Positions 1 to 12,653 of a stretch of 64,000 nucleotides of DNA are shown here, piece after piece. The notes beneath the pieces were generated by a model. That model did not search any database and had not been told where the DNA came from. It saw only the letters and a list, made by a program, of their open reading frames with translations. Source of the stretch: Aphidius gifuensis. Lineage: Eukaryota > Arthropoda > Insecta > Hymenoptera > Braconidae. The stretch covers positions 5,828,001 to 5,892,000 of the forward strand of contig NC_057789.1 in assembly GCF_014905175.1 (NCBI RefSeq), read 5' to 3'. The number at the start of each line of letters is the position of its first letter. Positions within the stretch are counted from its first letter, which is position 1. The position numbers and the translations under genes were made by a program.

Positions 1-10
1 ATAATATTAC

Positions 11-1048
11 ATTTTAATTTCAGGCTCTAGCTCCATGACTTTTTTGGTAGGTATATAAGGTGGATTACTGACAATAAGATCAAATTTCTCATTATCAAAA
101 TTAATATGTGATACATCTGATGAAGATTTAAAAGTTCCATCAATTTCCAATGTTACATTGACTATTTCTACTCGATCATCAAGATCAAGATTTTTTCTAT
201 TCTCTTTGGCAAGATTACAAGCATCTGAATTTTGATCAACAGCTACACATTTAATCTACAAAAAAAAAAATTATGTTTATTATTTATAGAGCTTTATTTT
301 TTAATTATAAATTTAAATAATTTACTTTTTTACAAGAATGAGCAAGAGCAAGAGATATTGCCCCAGATCCACAGCCAATTTCTAGTACTCTACATGTGTC
401 CCAAGAATTTTCAGATATTCTTTTTAAAATAAAATCAATGAGATATTCTGTTTCTGGTCTTGGTATGAATATTGGTGGTACCAATTTCAATGTTATATCT
501 CGAAAATCCCATTCGCCTATTATATACTGAACTGGCATTCTAAATAAATTAACATTAATTAATTTAAATAATTTATTAATTAAAAATAAATAATATACCT
601 TGCTAATCTACATTCACAAAGCCTGTCCAGTTTTTTAATTTGTTCTTCTGTCAATCGTTGATCATGAATAGTCACAAGATCAATTATCTAAATAAAAAAA
701 TAATAATAATTACATTCAAGCAAAATAAAATCATTCAACAAATTTAATAATAGGTAATTAGTTTTACATGTTTGTATATGTTAAACAATTAGTAATGTTT
801 ATTACTTTGGTTCTTCCTACAACATGTGCTAGTATGTGTTCAATTGAAGAAATTGGCTCGGGTATACCCTCATCTTCAAAACGTTGACCCCAATGTTTGA
901 TGAATCCTGCAAGTGTATCATCTCTAGTTGTCAATGTGCACAGTGAATTTATTAATTTATCTGGACAATGATTTAACACTCTGTGCTTGTTTGGCAGTCC
1001 ACCAAGTCGATTAATGTTTCGTAGAAATAATTTTAAAGGTAACATCAT
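11..1048 (-). CDS. HEMK1: HEMK1, mitochondrial release-factor glutamine methyltransferase (3' partial)
   Basis: SAM-dependent methyltransferase of the HemK/PrmC family. Family members methylate the Gln of the GGQ motif in peptide-chain release factors; the animal HEMK1 branch acts in mitochondria. Exons on the minus strand read 1048-806, 687-599, 539-326 and 255-11. All junctions are GT-AG and the frame is kept throughout. The N-terminal helical domain (exons 1-2) is followed by MPVQYIIGEWDF and the stretch IFIPRPETEYLIDF, both typical of HEMK1. Next come the SAM-binding glycine motif LEIGCGSGAISLALA and, in exon 4, the catalytic SNPPYIPTKK motif that holds the target glutamine. Exon 4 ends at a GTAATA donor at positions 10-9, so the C-terminal part lies outside the window. 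The start is the first of two Met codons at 1048. It diverges from TMEM208. Identity is seen from motifs; mitochondrial location is inferred from the family. Confidence 0.93.
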
Positions 1049-1433
1049 TCTTTGATGTTCTTGACCTTTGTTAATAATTTAAATATTTAATTTATTTTTA
1101 TTTACAATGTCTACTGTCAATGTACATAATAAAATCTTAAAGGTGTATTTTCAATGGTTTTTAAAAAACAAAATAAAAAAAAAACTTGGTCAACAAGTAG
1201 CTGATTGTTGGCCAAGTAGCTTTTAATTTTATCGGCTCTTATAATTGACACAGTTCATTTATTGGACAACATCATATCTTGTAAACATCCACGTGTGTCA
1301 AAAAAAAGAGAAAAAAATAAAAAGAGAAATAAAAGATCAATGACATGTTGGTGTAAAATCATTGGCTTCTATCACTTTGTTATTACATTATCATCAAACA
1401 ATAATTAAATATTAATCAATAATAACAACAACA
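1049..1433. promoter_or_regulatory. Shared bidirectional promoter region of HEMK1 and TMEM208
   Basis: These 385 bp separate the start codons of two divergent housekeeping genes and must hold both 5' UTRs and promoters. The only recognisable site is a palindromic E-box CACGTG at 1290-1295, followed by TGTCA. No TATA box can be called reliably against the AT-rich background. That it works as a bidirectional promoter is inferred from geometry. Confidence 0.5.
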
Positions 1434-2496
1434 ATGGCTGTAAGTTTTTGACACTTGTCTAATATTTATTTTCTAAATTTACTCAATTTATTTATATTTT
1501 GTTTATCAATTAAACTATGTTTACAAAATGCTTTAAAATAATTATTTTTTACCTGTCATTACATCAATGATGATACAGCAAGTTTGTTAATTCATAAATA
1601 GTTACATAAAAAAATTGATGAATATTTTGTAATTAATTAACATAACCTTTTGTTATTTTGAACTCAAGTTTTGTTATTAAATTAATTTATATATTTATTT
1701 TTAGCCTCCAACAAAAAGTACCAAAGTTGGAACAAAAGGTTCAAAACAAATTGTCGAGGAAAATGTATCAACATTAAGTTTTTATCGTAATATGGTATTT
1801 GCTGCTGTTGGAATTTATTTAACTGTAATGATGGTGTTTTTTGAATTTACAACGTTAACAATTGTAAGTTGTTTATTTATTTATCAATCAATAAATATTA
1901 TGTATAAGTTTGATATTAAATGATTTACTTTTCAGACATTGACAATCATCACTGCCATAGTATACGTAGCATGTTATCAATTTATGGTTTATATGGCCAA
2001 GACTCAGTACTCTGAAACAGGTCAGCTTTCTAACTCTGGTGTTGATCTCAACATGGAGGGTGGAATTGCTGAGTAAGTACCAACATAGTTAAACAAAAAA
2101 AATAAATGTTGATTATACATTTGTATAATGATTCTGATAAATATGATAATAATATGTAATTATTTTTCAGACACATCAAAGACTTAATTATTTTGACTTC
2201 AGCAAGTCAAGTTTTATCATTAACATCAAATTATTTTTGGCTCTTGTTACTCTTGGTAAGTTAAATAATTTTTGTTCCTTCAATTGATCATTTTTAAATT
2301 AATTATTTCGTTATCTTTTCAACTAAATGTTTTATTAATTTAATCTTTGAATTGTCAGGCACCAGTACAAGCACTTTGGATGCTTTGGAGTAAAGCAATT
2401 AAACCTTGGTTATCCTCAGGAAGTGAGGAACAACAACCAGAAATGACTGAAAAAAAACATCGAAAACTCGAGCGTAAACTTGCTCGTCGTATGTAA
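1434..2496 (+). CDS. TMEM208: TMEM208 (SND2-like ER protein-targeting factor)
   Basis: Small ER membrane protein, orthologous to yeast Snd2 of the SRP-independent targeting pathway for tail-anchored and other membrane proteins. Exons are 1434-1439, 1705-1863, 1936-2072, 2171-2255 and 2359-2496, giving 174 residues, a typical family length. The first exon encodes only Met-Ala and is followed by a 265 bp intron. Visible parts are a basic start (PPTKSTKVGTKGSKQI), two close hydrophobic helices (about residues 30-75), a conserved stretch YMAKTQYSETGQL, a third hydrophobic segment (LTSNYFWLLLLLAPVQALWM) and a very basic tail (KKHRKLERKLARRM). It shares its promoter with HEMK1. The end-to-end match to the family's arrangement makes the call secure; function is by family. 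Confidence 0.93.
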
Positions 2497-3427
2497 AAAA
2501 AATATCGAAATAATTATTTTTCTTTTTTATTTTTTTTTTTTATATAATAAAATTTTAAAATAGTTCAATTAATTTCAACATTTTGCTAGTGTTATTTATT
2601 TTATAATTTTTATTAAAAGAAAGAAAATATATATTTCATTCGGTATAATTATTGTAGGTATATATTATATTTTTTTTTTTTTAAATGCAAATTATTACAG
2701 ATGTATATTTGCGGAATAGACAATTTGATTGATAAAAAAAAAAAAACTATTTTCTCTCTTAAACTGCGTAATTTTATGTGATTATATCACGTTGCAAAGC
2801 GGCATGCGTCAGCGGGGTCGAGTCGGTGGTGGTATGATCGAAAGTTGTTCAATCAAAAAAGGTTTATGATTATGGTGGCAGACTACAACTAGTAGATTTA
2901 AACTATGAGATTGTTTAACTTGTTTAAAACGATCTCACAATTTATCAACGCTCAAATACTTGAAATTTAATCTTCATCTTATTCTTATCGTGTTGACATT
3001 TGAACATTTTGAGTCAAAATTTGTATCATAGATACAAAATTTAATATTAATTTATTATTTTTAAATAGTAAATTAATAAAATTTGCATATGGTTTGTAAA
3101 ATATTTAATATTTATCATTAAACTATTTGTCTAAAAAAAAAAGGAAAAAAAAAAGATATTACTAGACCAATAACTAATGATTATTTATTAACTTGTTTGT
3201 TTATTTTAATTTTATATTTTTTATAGAATTAAATTTTATTATTTTCTGCGGCTGCACCACGTGTCACAATACAAGTTGTCTACTTAAGTCAGTCGAAATC
3301 CAAACTTGGCCTCAGTTCGAATGAGGAAACTAACGACTGAATAGCTCCTCAAATATATATATGTTGGTACTCTTGTGTACTTTTTCTTTTTGCCAATATA
3401 CAGATATTTAAAAAACAATTTTCTATT
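2497..3427. other. Intergenic: TMEM208 3' UTR and upstream region of the NRF-6-like gene
   Basis: No coding exon is visible. The left part is the TMEM208 3' UTR, with an AATAAA at 2546-2551. A patch of unusually balanced composition lies at about 2777-2900. The last 200 bp before the next start hold an E-box CACGTG at 3258-3263 and two TCAGT initiator-like sites at about 3290-3320. Confidence 0.5.
2546..2551 (+). terminator. Poly(A) signal of TMEM208
   Basis: AATAAA lies 50 bp after the TMEM208 stop codon. The motif is common by chance in DNA this AT-rich, so only its position supports it. Confidence 0.45.
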
Positions 3428-6400
3428 ATGATTTTTAACGGTTTTAATATAATTTATATATTATTATTAACAATATTATTTAATATAAATTATAATACAA
3501 GTGCACATGATATTTGTAATAAAAATTGGACAGATTGTGAAAATCCATGGATAACGAAATTACAACAAAAAAAATTTAACAATGATTTAAATAATATTAA
3601 TTTTAATTTTGGTGAACAAATTAAACAAACAAATTTTGATATTCCATGGTTTTTAAATATACCAATATTACCAGTTTTATTTGCAACATCACCAACTCTA
3701 CCAAATGGTCATTGTAAAAGACAAGCACAACGTTATCTTCAAGAGCTACGAAATGGAACACTTTGGGCAGCTAAAAGTGAGTATTATTATATTTTTATTA
3801 AGTAATTAAATCATTATTTATCTATTTTAATTTTATAAAAAAATTAAATCATTATTTATCTATTTCAATTTTAATTAAATCATGACTTATCTATTTTAAT
3901 TTTAATTAAATCATTATTTATGTATTTTAATGGAATTTTATTTTTTATATGTTTATGATGATCGGAAAAATATTTGTTGACATCCTTGTGATCTTGATCA
4001 ACATAAAAAAAGATAATTTAAGACATCAAAATTTAATGATATTGTATCCCTGTGATCTTAATTTATTATTTAATAATAAAATAATCATAGAAAAAAAAAA
4101 AAAAAAAAGTAATAAATTTGATGAAACAAGTTATAACTTTTTTTCATTAGCATAATGCTCTTTGACCTAATGTACGCTGTACAATTTTTTTTTTTTTCAT
4201 CATATCTATGACATTTTTTTCTCAGTAAAATATTTAACTTGTTTTATTATTTGAATACTTCTGTATATATTTATTTTTATTTTTCTCGTATATCAATTAT
4301 CAAATAACTCAATCTGATACAAAATTAAAAAAAAAAAAAAAAATCTTTATCTCGGGTAATAATTTATAATTAAAAAAAAAATTTATACATTTGTATATCT
4401 ATCGTATTTTTTATTTTTAATTAATAAGAAAATAAAAAAAATGAATAATAATTTAAATGATAAATAAATAATAGTAGAAAAATAAAAAGGAAAATTTTTT
4501 TTTTAACTTCTCTTGACATTGACTTAGCCTCTTGTCATTTAAAACATTCCATTTTGTCGGCTTGATTCAAAGTCAATTAATACTTTGAAATATATTTATT
4601 CAATTATTCATAATGGTAAACAATTAAAATAAAAGTATTATTTAAATATTATTTACAGTGTATGATTCTTCAGCAAAATATCCAGATGGTATAATTGATG
4701 GACATGTTGGTCATTTGGGTAATTTCGATGAATGTTATAATTTAAAAGTTAAAATACCATCATATGATGATAATAATGAATATGAAGAAATAAGTGGAAA
4801 TTATTGTTTGGTTAAAATTGAATATCAACAATATAAAATACCAATTAATAAACATGGTCCTCACACACTTGATTTTGATCCAAATGGGTCAGTATGGGAA
4901 GCAATTCAGGTCAGTGATCGCATGTAACCTGTTTAGTATTATATAGATATTATGTAACTTTTCTCATCAAGGTTCCCTTTACAATCCCCAAAATAATAAT
5001 TTTTTTGAAGGTCAACGACCAGGCCCTGGTCCCATTTGAATGAAATAAATTACACAATAAACATCAATCAAATTATGTCAAATTTATACATGAAAAAAAA
5101 TATATATACATATAAAATTAATAATAGGATGATTTTGTAAAAATATATAATATATGCATGGTGATTTATTTGCTTTAAAAAAAATTATTATTTAAATGAT
5201 AATATTATTAACAGGAAAAAGGAGATTTTCGTCGTGCAAATAGAAAAAAAATGGAAATGGCACTTTGTGTACCAGCAACTTGCAGTGCTGATGACATTAA
5301 ACAAGCATTATCAAAACCATTGGAAATAATTGGCAAGGATAAACAAATATTAGTTACAACTGGAATTCGTGCTAACACGTGTCAAACACAAGGAGATGAG
5401 CCTGAATTCTCAAATGCTGCCAAGGTCTACTGGTAATTATTTAAAAAAAAAACAACTTAAATATATTTTTTTCTTTTTTATAAATTTATTATTATTCTTC
5501 ATCATCAAGGTTTATAATTCTTACATCACATTAAATTTAGCTTATTTCTTATCTTTAATTTATAAACAAAAAAAAAAACAAAATACGTGGATATATTTCA
5601 AGTTGAATAAACTCTTAAAAAGAATAATAATAAATATTCAAAAAATAAAAAAAAAATATATATATATAGGTATTCATTTGAAAAATATAAAAAAAACTAA
5701 TAATATTTTTTTTTTCAGTTATGTAATATTGGGACTTTTTTTATTTACTGGATTGGGAACGTGGTATGATGTATCAAAAAATAAAATCTACAATGAACAA
5801 TCGAAAAAAAATGATGCTGATGTTAATGATGATAATGATGTTTCAATTATTGGTGATGTACTTTGTTGTTTTTCAGTTAAAAGAAATTTTAAAAGTATCA
5901 CTGATATAACATATACTCATCCAGGACTTGATAGTATTCATTTTATTAGATTTTTATTTATGTGTATGGCAATATTTGGACATCGAATGATGGAATTTTA
6001 TAAATTGCCTGTCACCAATAGTCGATACCTCGAGGAAGTAAGTTTTTTCAATTAATATTTTATTGATAGTTAATTAATAATTTATTTATTTTTTTTTCAT
6101 GAAATTCAAGACTTACAAATGGCGTTGGCTTATTGTCATGTATAATGGGCCAATAATAATTGAAGTTTTTTTTGCAATTGGTGGATTATTAGTAGCATAT
6201 TTTCTACTTACTGAATTAGATAAAACTAAAAAACTTAATTTTATGGCAGCTATATTTATTCGTTATTTGAGGTGAGTGATTATTATTTATATTTAAATTT
6301 AATTTGTTTAAATTTTTACCTCACTAGTTATAATGTTTATAAGACTCCATTTTGGCACCCAAGGTTCTTCTGGAAAGCCCAACTTGTTCAGATAATTGGT

Positions 6401-7899
6401 GGACAAATATGCTCTATATTAATAACTATGTCAATGTCGAAAGATTCGTAAGAAAGATAACATTTTGTTTACTAAATTATTTTTTTGATATTTCAAAATT
6501 ATTAATATATGTTTTTTTTTTTTTTTTTTATTACTATTATTATTGTTGATGATATTTTAAATGTTGTGCTTACAGTGCATGTTTCAAACATGGTATCTTG
6601 CTGTTGATTATCATCTATATATCATGGCACTTGTTGCTGTTTATTTATTTTGGAAAATGCCACGTAAAATTGGATATCCATTTCTAATTTCAATTATAAT
6701 TATTGGTTGTACTGTACCATTTTATGTTACATATTATCAAAATGTACCACCACTTTGGTTGGGTCTACCTTAGTAAGTCTTATTCTAATTAATAATTATT
6801 TTCTTTTTCTTTTTAAATTTAAATTATTAACAATAATATAACTATTGTTTTTTTGTTTGTTTGTTTGTGTTTGTTTTTTTTTTTTTTAAGCCTCAGAGAC
6901 ATCAGAGAAATTAAATATTTCGTTGAGCATTATGTTAAAACTCATGAACGTATACCTTCATATTTTGTGGGTGTTGTTGCTGGAGCAATAATTTATGATC
7001 ATAGTTTATCACCTTGGAGACTAGCTAAAGTAATTGTGATTTATTTAAATTAACAATTAAATGCTTTCAATTACTAATTGTTTAATTTATATTATCAGGT
7101 ATGGTCAAGAACATTGATCATTCTCTTTGGACTTGTTTTAAGTACAGCAACTCAAAGTATGGCATGGAAATGGTATGATCCAAATTACATTGCAACACCA
7201 CTGGAATCTGCATTGTACTCGAGTTTAAGTAGACCTGCTTTTGCAATGTCCATCATTGCAATTATTGTTTTGCTTACAATCGGTGATGGATTGGGTAATA
7301 TGACTAATAGTTTAATTTTATTTTGTTATTTAAGAAAAAAAAGAATATATCAGTCAGTTGAATTGAGCAATAATATATTTTTATTTGTGATGATTTAATT
7401 TGTAATTTTTTAACAGAGACATATCATGCTATATTAAAGCCACGCTGGGTTCAGCCTCTAGCTAGGCTTGGCTATGGGGCCTATTTAATTCACAATATTC
7501 TTCAAATATATGACCTTGGTTTTACAAGGCAGACAAGAACATTCTCGTTTCATACCGGAGTAAGCTATTAATTATTTATAAACTACATTTAAAAATATAA
7601 AAATTTATAATAAATATTTATTTAATTTTATTATAGATATTTGAAACTCTGACAGATTTAATTGTAACATTTTCAATTTCGCTTCTTTTATCGTTGACGA
7701 TAGAGGGTCCTTTTAGGAGGCTGGAAAAGCGATTTATCATGAAACAAAAACATAAAAAAACTACAATAAAAAAGTAAATAGATAATAATTTATTTGATGA
7801 TTAAAAAAATATATTTTAATATATTATAATTATTAAACAATTATTATTTTCAGAGACACTGTCATCGAAAACAATGAATTGGCTAAAAAAATAAATTAG
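3428..7899 (+). CDS. Nose-resistant-to-fluoxetine (NRF-6)-like membrane acyltransferase
   Basis: Multi-pass membrane protein with an N-terminal secreted NRF domain and a C-terminal acyltransferase-3 domain. Insect relatives include drop-dead-type proteins; the substrate is unknown. Exons are 3428-3776, 4659-4909, 5215-5432, 5719-6037, 6111-6271, about 6378-6447, 6576-6772, 6891-7029, 7099-7294, 7417-7559, 7637-7773 and 7854-7899, about 741 residues. Residues 1-26 look like a signal peptide. The NRF domain shows paired Cys and the motif CVPATCSADDI. The acyltransferase domain starts near residue 340 with IHFIRFLFMCMAIFGHR, including the conserved Arg and His. The block CSDNWWTNMLYINNYVN and the late block ARLGYGAYLIHN are also typical. 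The exon 5 to 6 junction is abnormal: the usual hydrophobic segment after RYLR is missing, and only the weak acceptor before 6378 keeps the frame (see findings). The family is certain; intactness is not. Confidence 0.88.
3804..3932. repeat. Four imperfect tandem copies of a 30-38 bp unit in NRF-6-like intron 1
   Basis: The core ATTAAATCATTATTTATC recurs with small changes starting near 3804, 3842, 3873 and 3904. It begins about 30 bp inside the intron. Confidence 0.8.
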
Positions 7900-8018
7900 A
7901 TTATGACATCAGTGCAAAGAAGTGTAAAAAAAAAAAAAGAAAAAAATATAATTGTATCATATTTAAATTATTTTTATATATTTATGTTTTAATTATTTGT
8001 AAAAAAAAAAACTTGATT

Positions 8019-8024
8019 AATAAA
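8019..8024 (+). terminator. Poly(A) signal of the NRF-6-like gene
   Basis: AATAAA lies 120 bp past the stop, followed by a GT-rich stretch (TATTGTG), as expected for a cleavage site. Confidence 0.5.
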
Positions 8025-8204
8025 GTATTGTGCAGGTTCTAGTACTTGCTGTCAGGAATATTTTTCAGGACCATAATTGATTGACTAATAATTATATTTA
8101 TATGATAAAACAGAGTAATTTACACTCTTAAATAATTTTTCTGTATTTCTAATAGATTTTGGCAATTTTTCGAAAAATTTCTATCGATGAATTTCGATGA
8201 ATGC

Positions 8205-8260
8205 GTTTCGAAAATTAATTACAGGTTTCGAAAATCAATTACAGCTTTCAAAAAGCATTC
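8205..8260. repeat. 20 bp tandem repeat, two full copies and one decayed copy
   Basis: Unit 1 (8205-8224) and unit 2 (8225-8244) share GTTTCGAAAAT plus AATTACAG and differ at one base. A degraded third copy follows. Confidence 0.75.
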
Positions 8261-9057
8261 ACATTAATTTTTTTCACCCTTACAAATACTCTATTTGTTT
8301 ATAATAAATTTATTTATTTATTTTTTCTATTATTTATCTAAAGTAGAATTCTTTTTTACCGAATGTTTACCCTCCCCAACAGTGTTCGCATTACTTTTAT
8401 TTATTTATTTTTTTCTCTACATAGTTCCGTTATCTCACCAATGCACACACATCTGTTACATTATAGTGATGTATATTTTTGTTTTTATCTCAAAGCAACT
8501 AATAAAAATATAAAATACCATACAAGTGATATAAAAAACAAATCTATCATAGTGAATAATAAAAATAACAAAATGTAAAAACTAACAATTTTCCATTAGC
8601 TGTCAAAAATAGAATATTATTTTTATCGATCAGCAAGCATCAAGTGTCATTAATAACATATTATTTACACTGTAATAATGTCGAGGTATGTGCTAAAAAT
8701 CGAATTTAAATAATAAATATAAAAATGTAATACATTGTCTAATTAAATAAAACCCAAGTACTTTAACCAGTTTTTTTCATAACTTAATTTTCTTATTATT
8801 TATATAAATAATTTCTACTATTTCAAATATTAAAAAAAAATGTAATAAAAATATATTTATTTTCAGTTTGTAAATATATATTTTACAAAAGTGATAATGG
8901 AGTGTGATTTATTTACAATGTTTTACGTAACTTTTAAAAGACCTTTTGAAGGACAACAAAAATAGAAGAAAATAAAAAAAATAAATAACATACAACTATG
9001 ATGTGTCATGTAGGGCAATGAAAAAAAAAAAGAAGAGAAAAAAAATAGTCAAAAAAA

Positions 9058-11025
9058 ATGATAATGACAAACACCATTGCTGTGACATCAACAAGAAAAA
9101 AATGTATAATAATATTGATGGTTGTTTTAGTGCCATGTGCAATACTAAATTTAGTATCAACACCAGATATGTCAGAAGAGACAATATTACAAAATGGTAT
9201 TGCTGAATTACAAGTTAAACTTGAACATTTACAATCAAAATATATAAATATACAAGAAGAAATAAATATATTATCACATCAATTATTATCACTAACTGAA
9301 AATAGCCATAACATTCCAGATTTACAATTTTTAATGCCAAATACAACAACAAATATAACAAGCATTAAATTACCATCAATATATAATTTTTTACCTCATA
9401 TATTAAATGATCATAATAGTCTTAGACCAGCATTTTTACAAAGTAAAAGTCGTTGCGGTGTTAGTATGGTACTTGGTGTACCAACAGTTAAAAGAGATGT
9501 ACAAAATTATTTAATGTCAACATTAAAAAATTTATTAGATCGTATGACACCAGCTGAAGCTGCTGATACAATAATCATTGTTATGGTTGCTGAAATTGAT
9601 ATTGATTATGTAACATATATTGCTAAACAAATTGAAGTACAATTTCCAGTTGAAACAGATAATGGTCTTATTGAAGTTATATCACCATCATCAAATTATT
9701 ATCCAAATTTAACAAAATTACGTGATACACTTGGTGATGATCATCAACGTGTATTATGGAGATCAAAACAAAATTTAGATTTTGCATTTTTAATGTCATA
9801 TGCACAAACAAAAGGTACATTTTACATACAGCTAGAAGATGATATATTAGCTAAAAAAAATTTTATAACAACTATGAAAACATATGCATTACAAAAAATA
9901 AGTATGAAAGAAAATTGGTTTGTTCTTGATTTTTGTCAATTGGGTTTTATTGGTAAATTATTTAAATGTGTTGAGTTACCATGGCTTGTACAATTTTTTT
10001 TAATGTTTTATAATGATAAACCAGTTGATTGGCTATTAGATCATTTGGTGTCAACTAAAGTTTGCAGTCTTGATAAAGACAGTGTAAGTTTTTTAGCTAT
10101 TTTTTTTCAACCAAGATTTGTTGAATGAATAGTAATGAATTTTTTTTATAATTTACAGAAACATTGCAAAATTGCCAAGGCTGAATTGTGGTTACACTAT
10201 AAACCATCCCTATTTCAACACATTGGTACACACTCATCACTCAAAGGAAAAGTACAAAAGTTGAAGGTAAAAAATTAATAATGATAATTATTATTATTAC
10301 CATTTAAAAAATGAAATATTTATTTTATTATTCAAGGATAAACAATTTGGTAAAATAACATTATATTATGCTCATAATAATCCTGATGCATCTGTGGAAA
10401 CTCAAATAACATCTTATAAACAATATACACTTCGCAAGGCCTACAAGGGTGAATCATTTTTCTGGGGTTTATTACCACAACCTGGAGATTATTTAAAATT
10501 TAAATTTGTACATCCTATTTTTATAAAAAAGTATGATTTACAATATAATAATTTTCTAATTAATTAATTTATTATTTGAAATATTAATAATTTATTTTTT
10601 CATAGATATTTATTTAGAAGTGGTAATCTAGAGCATCCATTGGATCAATTTTATAATACAACTGTTGAAATTCTACTTGTTAATTCGAAATCAATTGATA
10701 GAAATAGAAATGATGTTACTGAGGATGGTTATATTATTATTGGTAATATATTTATTTTTTAAATTGATGATAATAGATTATTTTTAGGCGAAAAAAAATA
10801 TAATTCAATTTTTATTTTAGGAAAATTTGACAGTCTTGGAGTTGCTCAAGGTACAGTTGATAAAAAATATGGTAAAGTTGCTGTTATTAGACTATCAGTA
10901 CATGGTGAAAGTGACAATTGGGCAATTCTATCGGAGGTAAAATTTTCATATGAAAAAATAATTCCTTTTTTTACAATAAATCATTTTTTTTTAAGATACA
11001 CATTGTACCAGATGAAAGCAGTTGA
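9058..11025 (+). CDS. MGAT4: MGAT4 (GnT-IV), N-acetylglucosaminyltransferase of N-glycan branching
   Basis: Golgi type II membrane enzyme that adds beta-1,4-GlcNAc to the alpha-1,3-mannose arm of N-glycans. Exons are 9058-10083, 10159-10266, 10337-10530, 10606-10742, 10821-10936 and 10996-11025, 536 residues, the usual family size. A short cytosolic tail precedes a membrane anchor at about residues 14-32, then a coiled-coil stem (about 46-76). The catalytic domain has GVPTVKRDVQNYL, the LGDDHQRVLWRSKQNLDFAF region and the acidic metal/nucleotide-sugar motif QLEDDILAKKNF. Exons 3-6 encode the C-terminal lectin-like domain. Exon 1 carries almost two thirds of the protein uninterrupted. The start at 9058 is the first Met of the open frame and leaves a basic tail before the anchor. 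All splice junctions are in frame. MGAT4A and MGAT4B cannot be told apart here. Confidence 0.95.
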
Positions 11026-12653
11026 CGTACAAATAAAAGTGGAGGAAAGTTCTATCGCTACCAAGTGCACTAGTTATTCGGGAATTGAAATAAATAAATT
11101 ATATATAATTTAAGAAATATATTTATAAAAAAAACAGTGCAATCATTTACATTGACAGCCATAATTAAAATTAAAAGGTATTAAAATACCTGCCAAGAAA
11201 TACTACAGGTAAAAATAATTTTTGAATTGATATAAATTTTCTTCCAATACGTGGTAACAGGCTCTAATTAATACTATTAAAATCTCTCTACATTATATTC
11301 GCTTTGTCGTGAGTTTACTCTATTTTACTGATATTATTTTTTCTCATATATGTATATTTTAAATACATATAAATATTTTTCGAGCTTTAACAATTATATT
11401 TATATATGAAAACGAAAAAAAAACTGCTGACAAATCATAATACAAACAAAAAAAATAGATACTGAATGAAATAATTTATAAAAAACAAAACTACTCTATT
11501 TTCAATGAAATTTTAAATAATTTTCATTTTATACTTTGTTAAAGATTAAATATTTATGTTTCATAGTCTAGTTATATCATTACAAAACTAATAATTATTT
11601 ATTAAGTGTTTAAATTGTTGTTTATTTTAAAATTCACGTGTCATGAATTTTCATCAGTATTGTAATTCTCAATGAATGATATTATTATTTTTAAATATCC
11701 GGTGTACTTAATTCAGAATTACTTATTAACATACTGTTGTTATTTTCGTCTTTATTTTTAATGTTCTATTGAAAGTATTTATAAATAAAAAAAGCTTCTG
11801 ACTGAAACAATTTCTCTCAGTTTATAATTTAGAATTTAATCTCAAAAAAATAATTAATATTCACAAAAAACTATTGGAAATGAACAAAAACATTTAGTCA
11901 TTTATAATTAACAAATTGGTGATATTTATTTTTATATTTCGGGTTATTTAATGACCAAAATAAAAATGACCCGAAATTACATATGGTCATTGTGATTAAC
12001 GAATGAACAAAAAATTTATTATTTTTCTTTTTTTAAAATTTTTTTAAAGAATATAAAATGGAGCAATACAAATGACGTACTTTTTATTTACAAAGAAATA
12101 ATAATATTAATTTAACAAGTGATAAAAAAATTAAAATGGTGTATTTATTGGTATTAAATTATTTAATATGTCGTGGTGATAAGTTTAGAATGAAAGTAAA
12201 TTCTACAATATAAAGAAAAAAAAAAAAATACTTATGTAACAATTATTATACAACAACGAAGAATGTAATATTAAAATAATAATTATATGTGTTGTGTTTA
12301 TTTGTCTGTAAATATTTGTGGATATTTTATTTTGAATTTTTTAATTATGATTAATATGAATATTAATATTAGTTACAGTAAATAATAAAAATTATTGTAT
12401 ACAAAAAAATTAAAAGAGTATCTGTTTTGTTGCATATAAAAAATATTTTAAAATTGTTCAATGATACAATCTGAAAAATGTGTCTGCCAGAGCAAGATTT
12501 TAATTATAGATTGGGTCAATGAAATTCAGAATGGCCTTTCTGACTAGACGTTGGGCGCCTCAAGGGTTTTCCCTTTTTTATTTTTTTTTTATTATGTCAA
12601 GTTGCACACTGTAAATTAATTAAACTTTGATATATTTTATTTTTTTTATTGTC
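11026..12653. other. Intergenic between the convergent genes MGAT4 and P450
   Basis: AT-rich sequence with no convincing exon. It must hold the 3' UTRs of both flanking genes. Overlapping AATAAA motifs lie near 11089-11098, 64 bp past the MGAT4 stop. Confidence 0.5.

Larger units (their letters stand above)
7900..9057. other. Intergenic between the NRF-6-like gene and MGAT4
   Basis: The left part is the 3' UTR of the NRF-6-like gene, with AATAAA at 8019-8024. The middle holds a small tandem repeat at 8205-8260. The right part is the 5' UTR and promoter of MGAT4. Short open frames at 8295-8578 are low-complexity and not supported as genes. Confidence 0.5.

Noticed and set aside
2777..2860. 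Balanced patch considered as a tRNA gene
   Set aside because: No cloverleaf could be drawn; the TTCRA loop and matching acceptor stem are absent.
9058..9184. Overlapping short frames on both strands at the start of MGAT4
   Set aside because: They are shadows of MGAT4 exon 1, whose frame carries the membrane anchor and catalytic domain.
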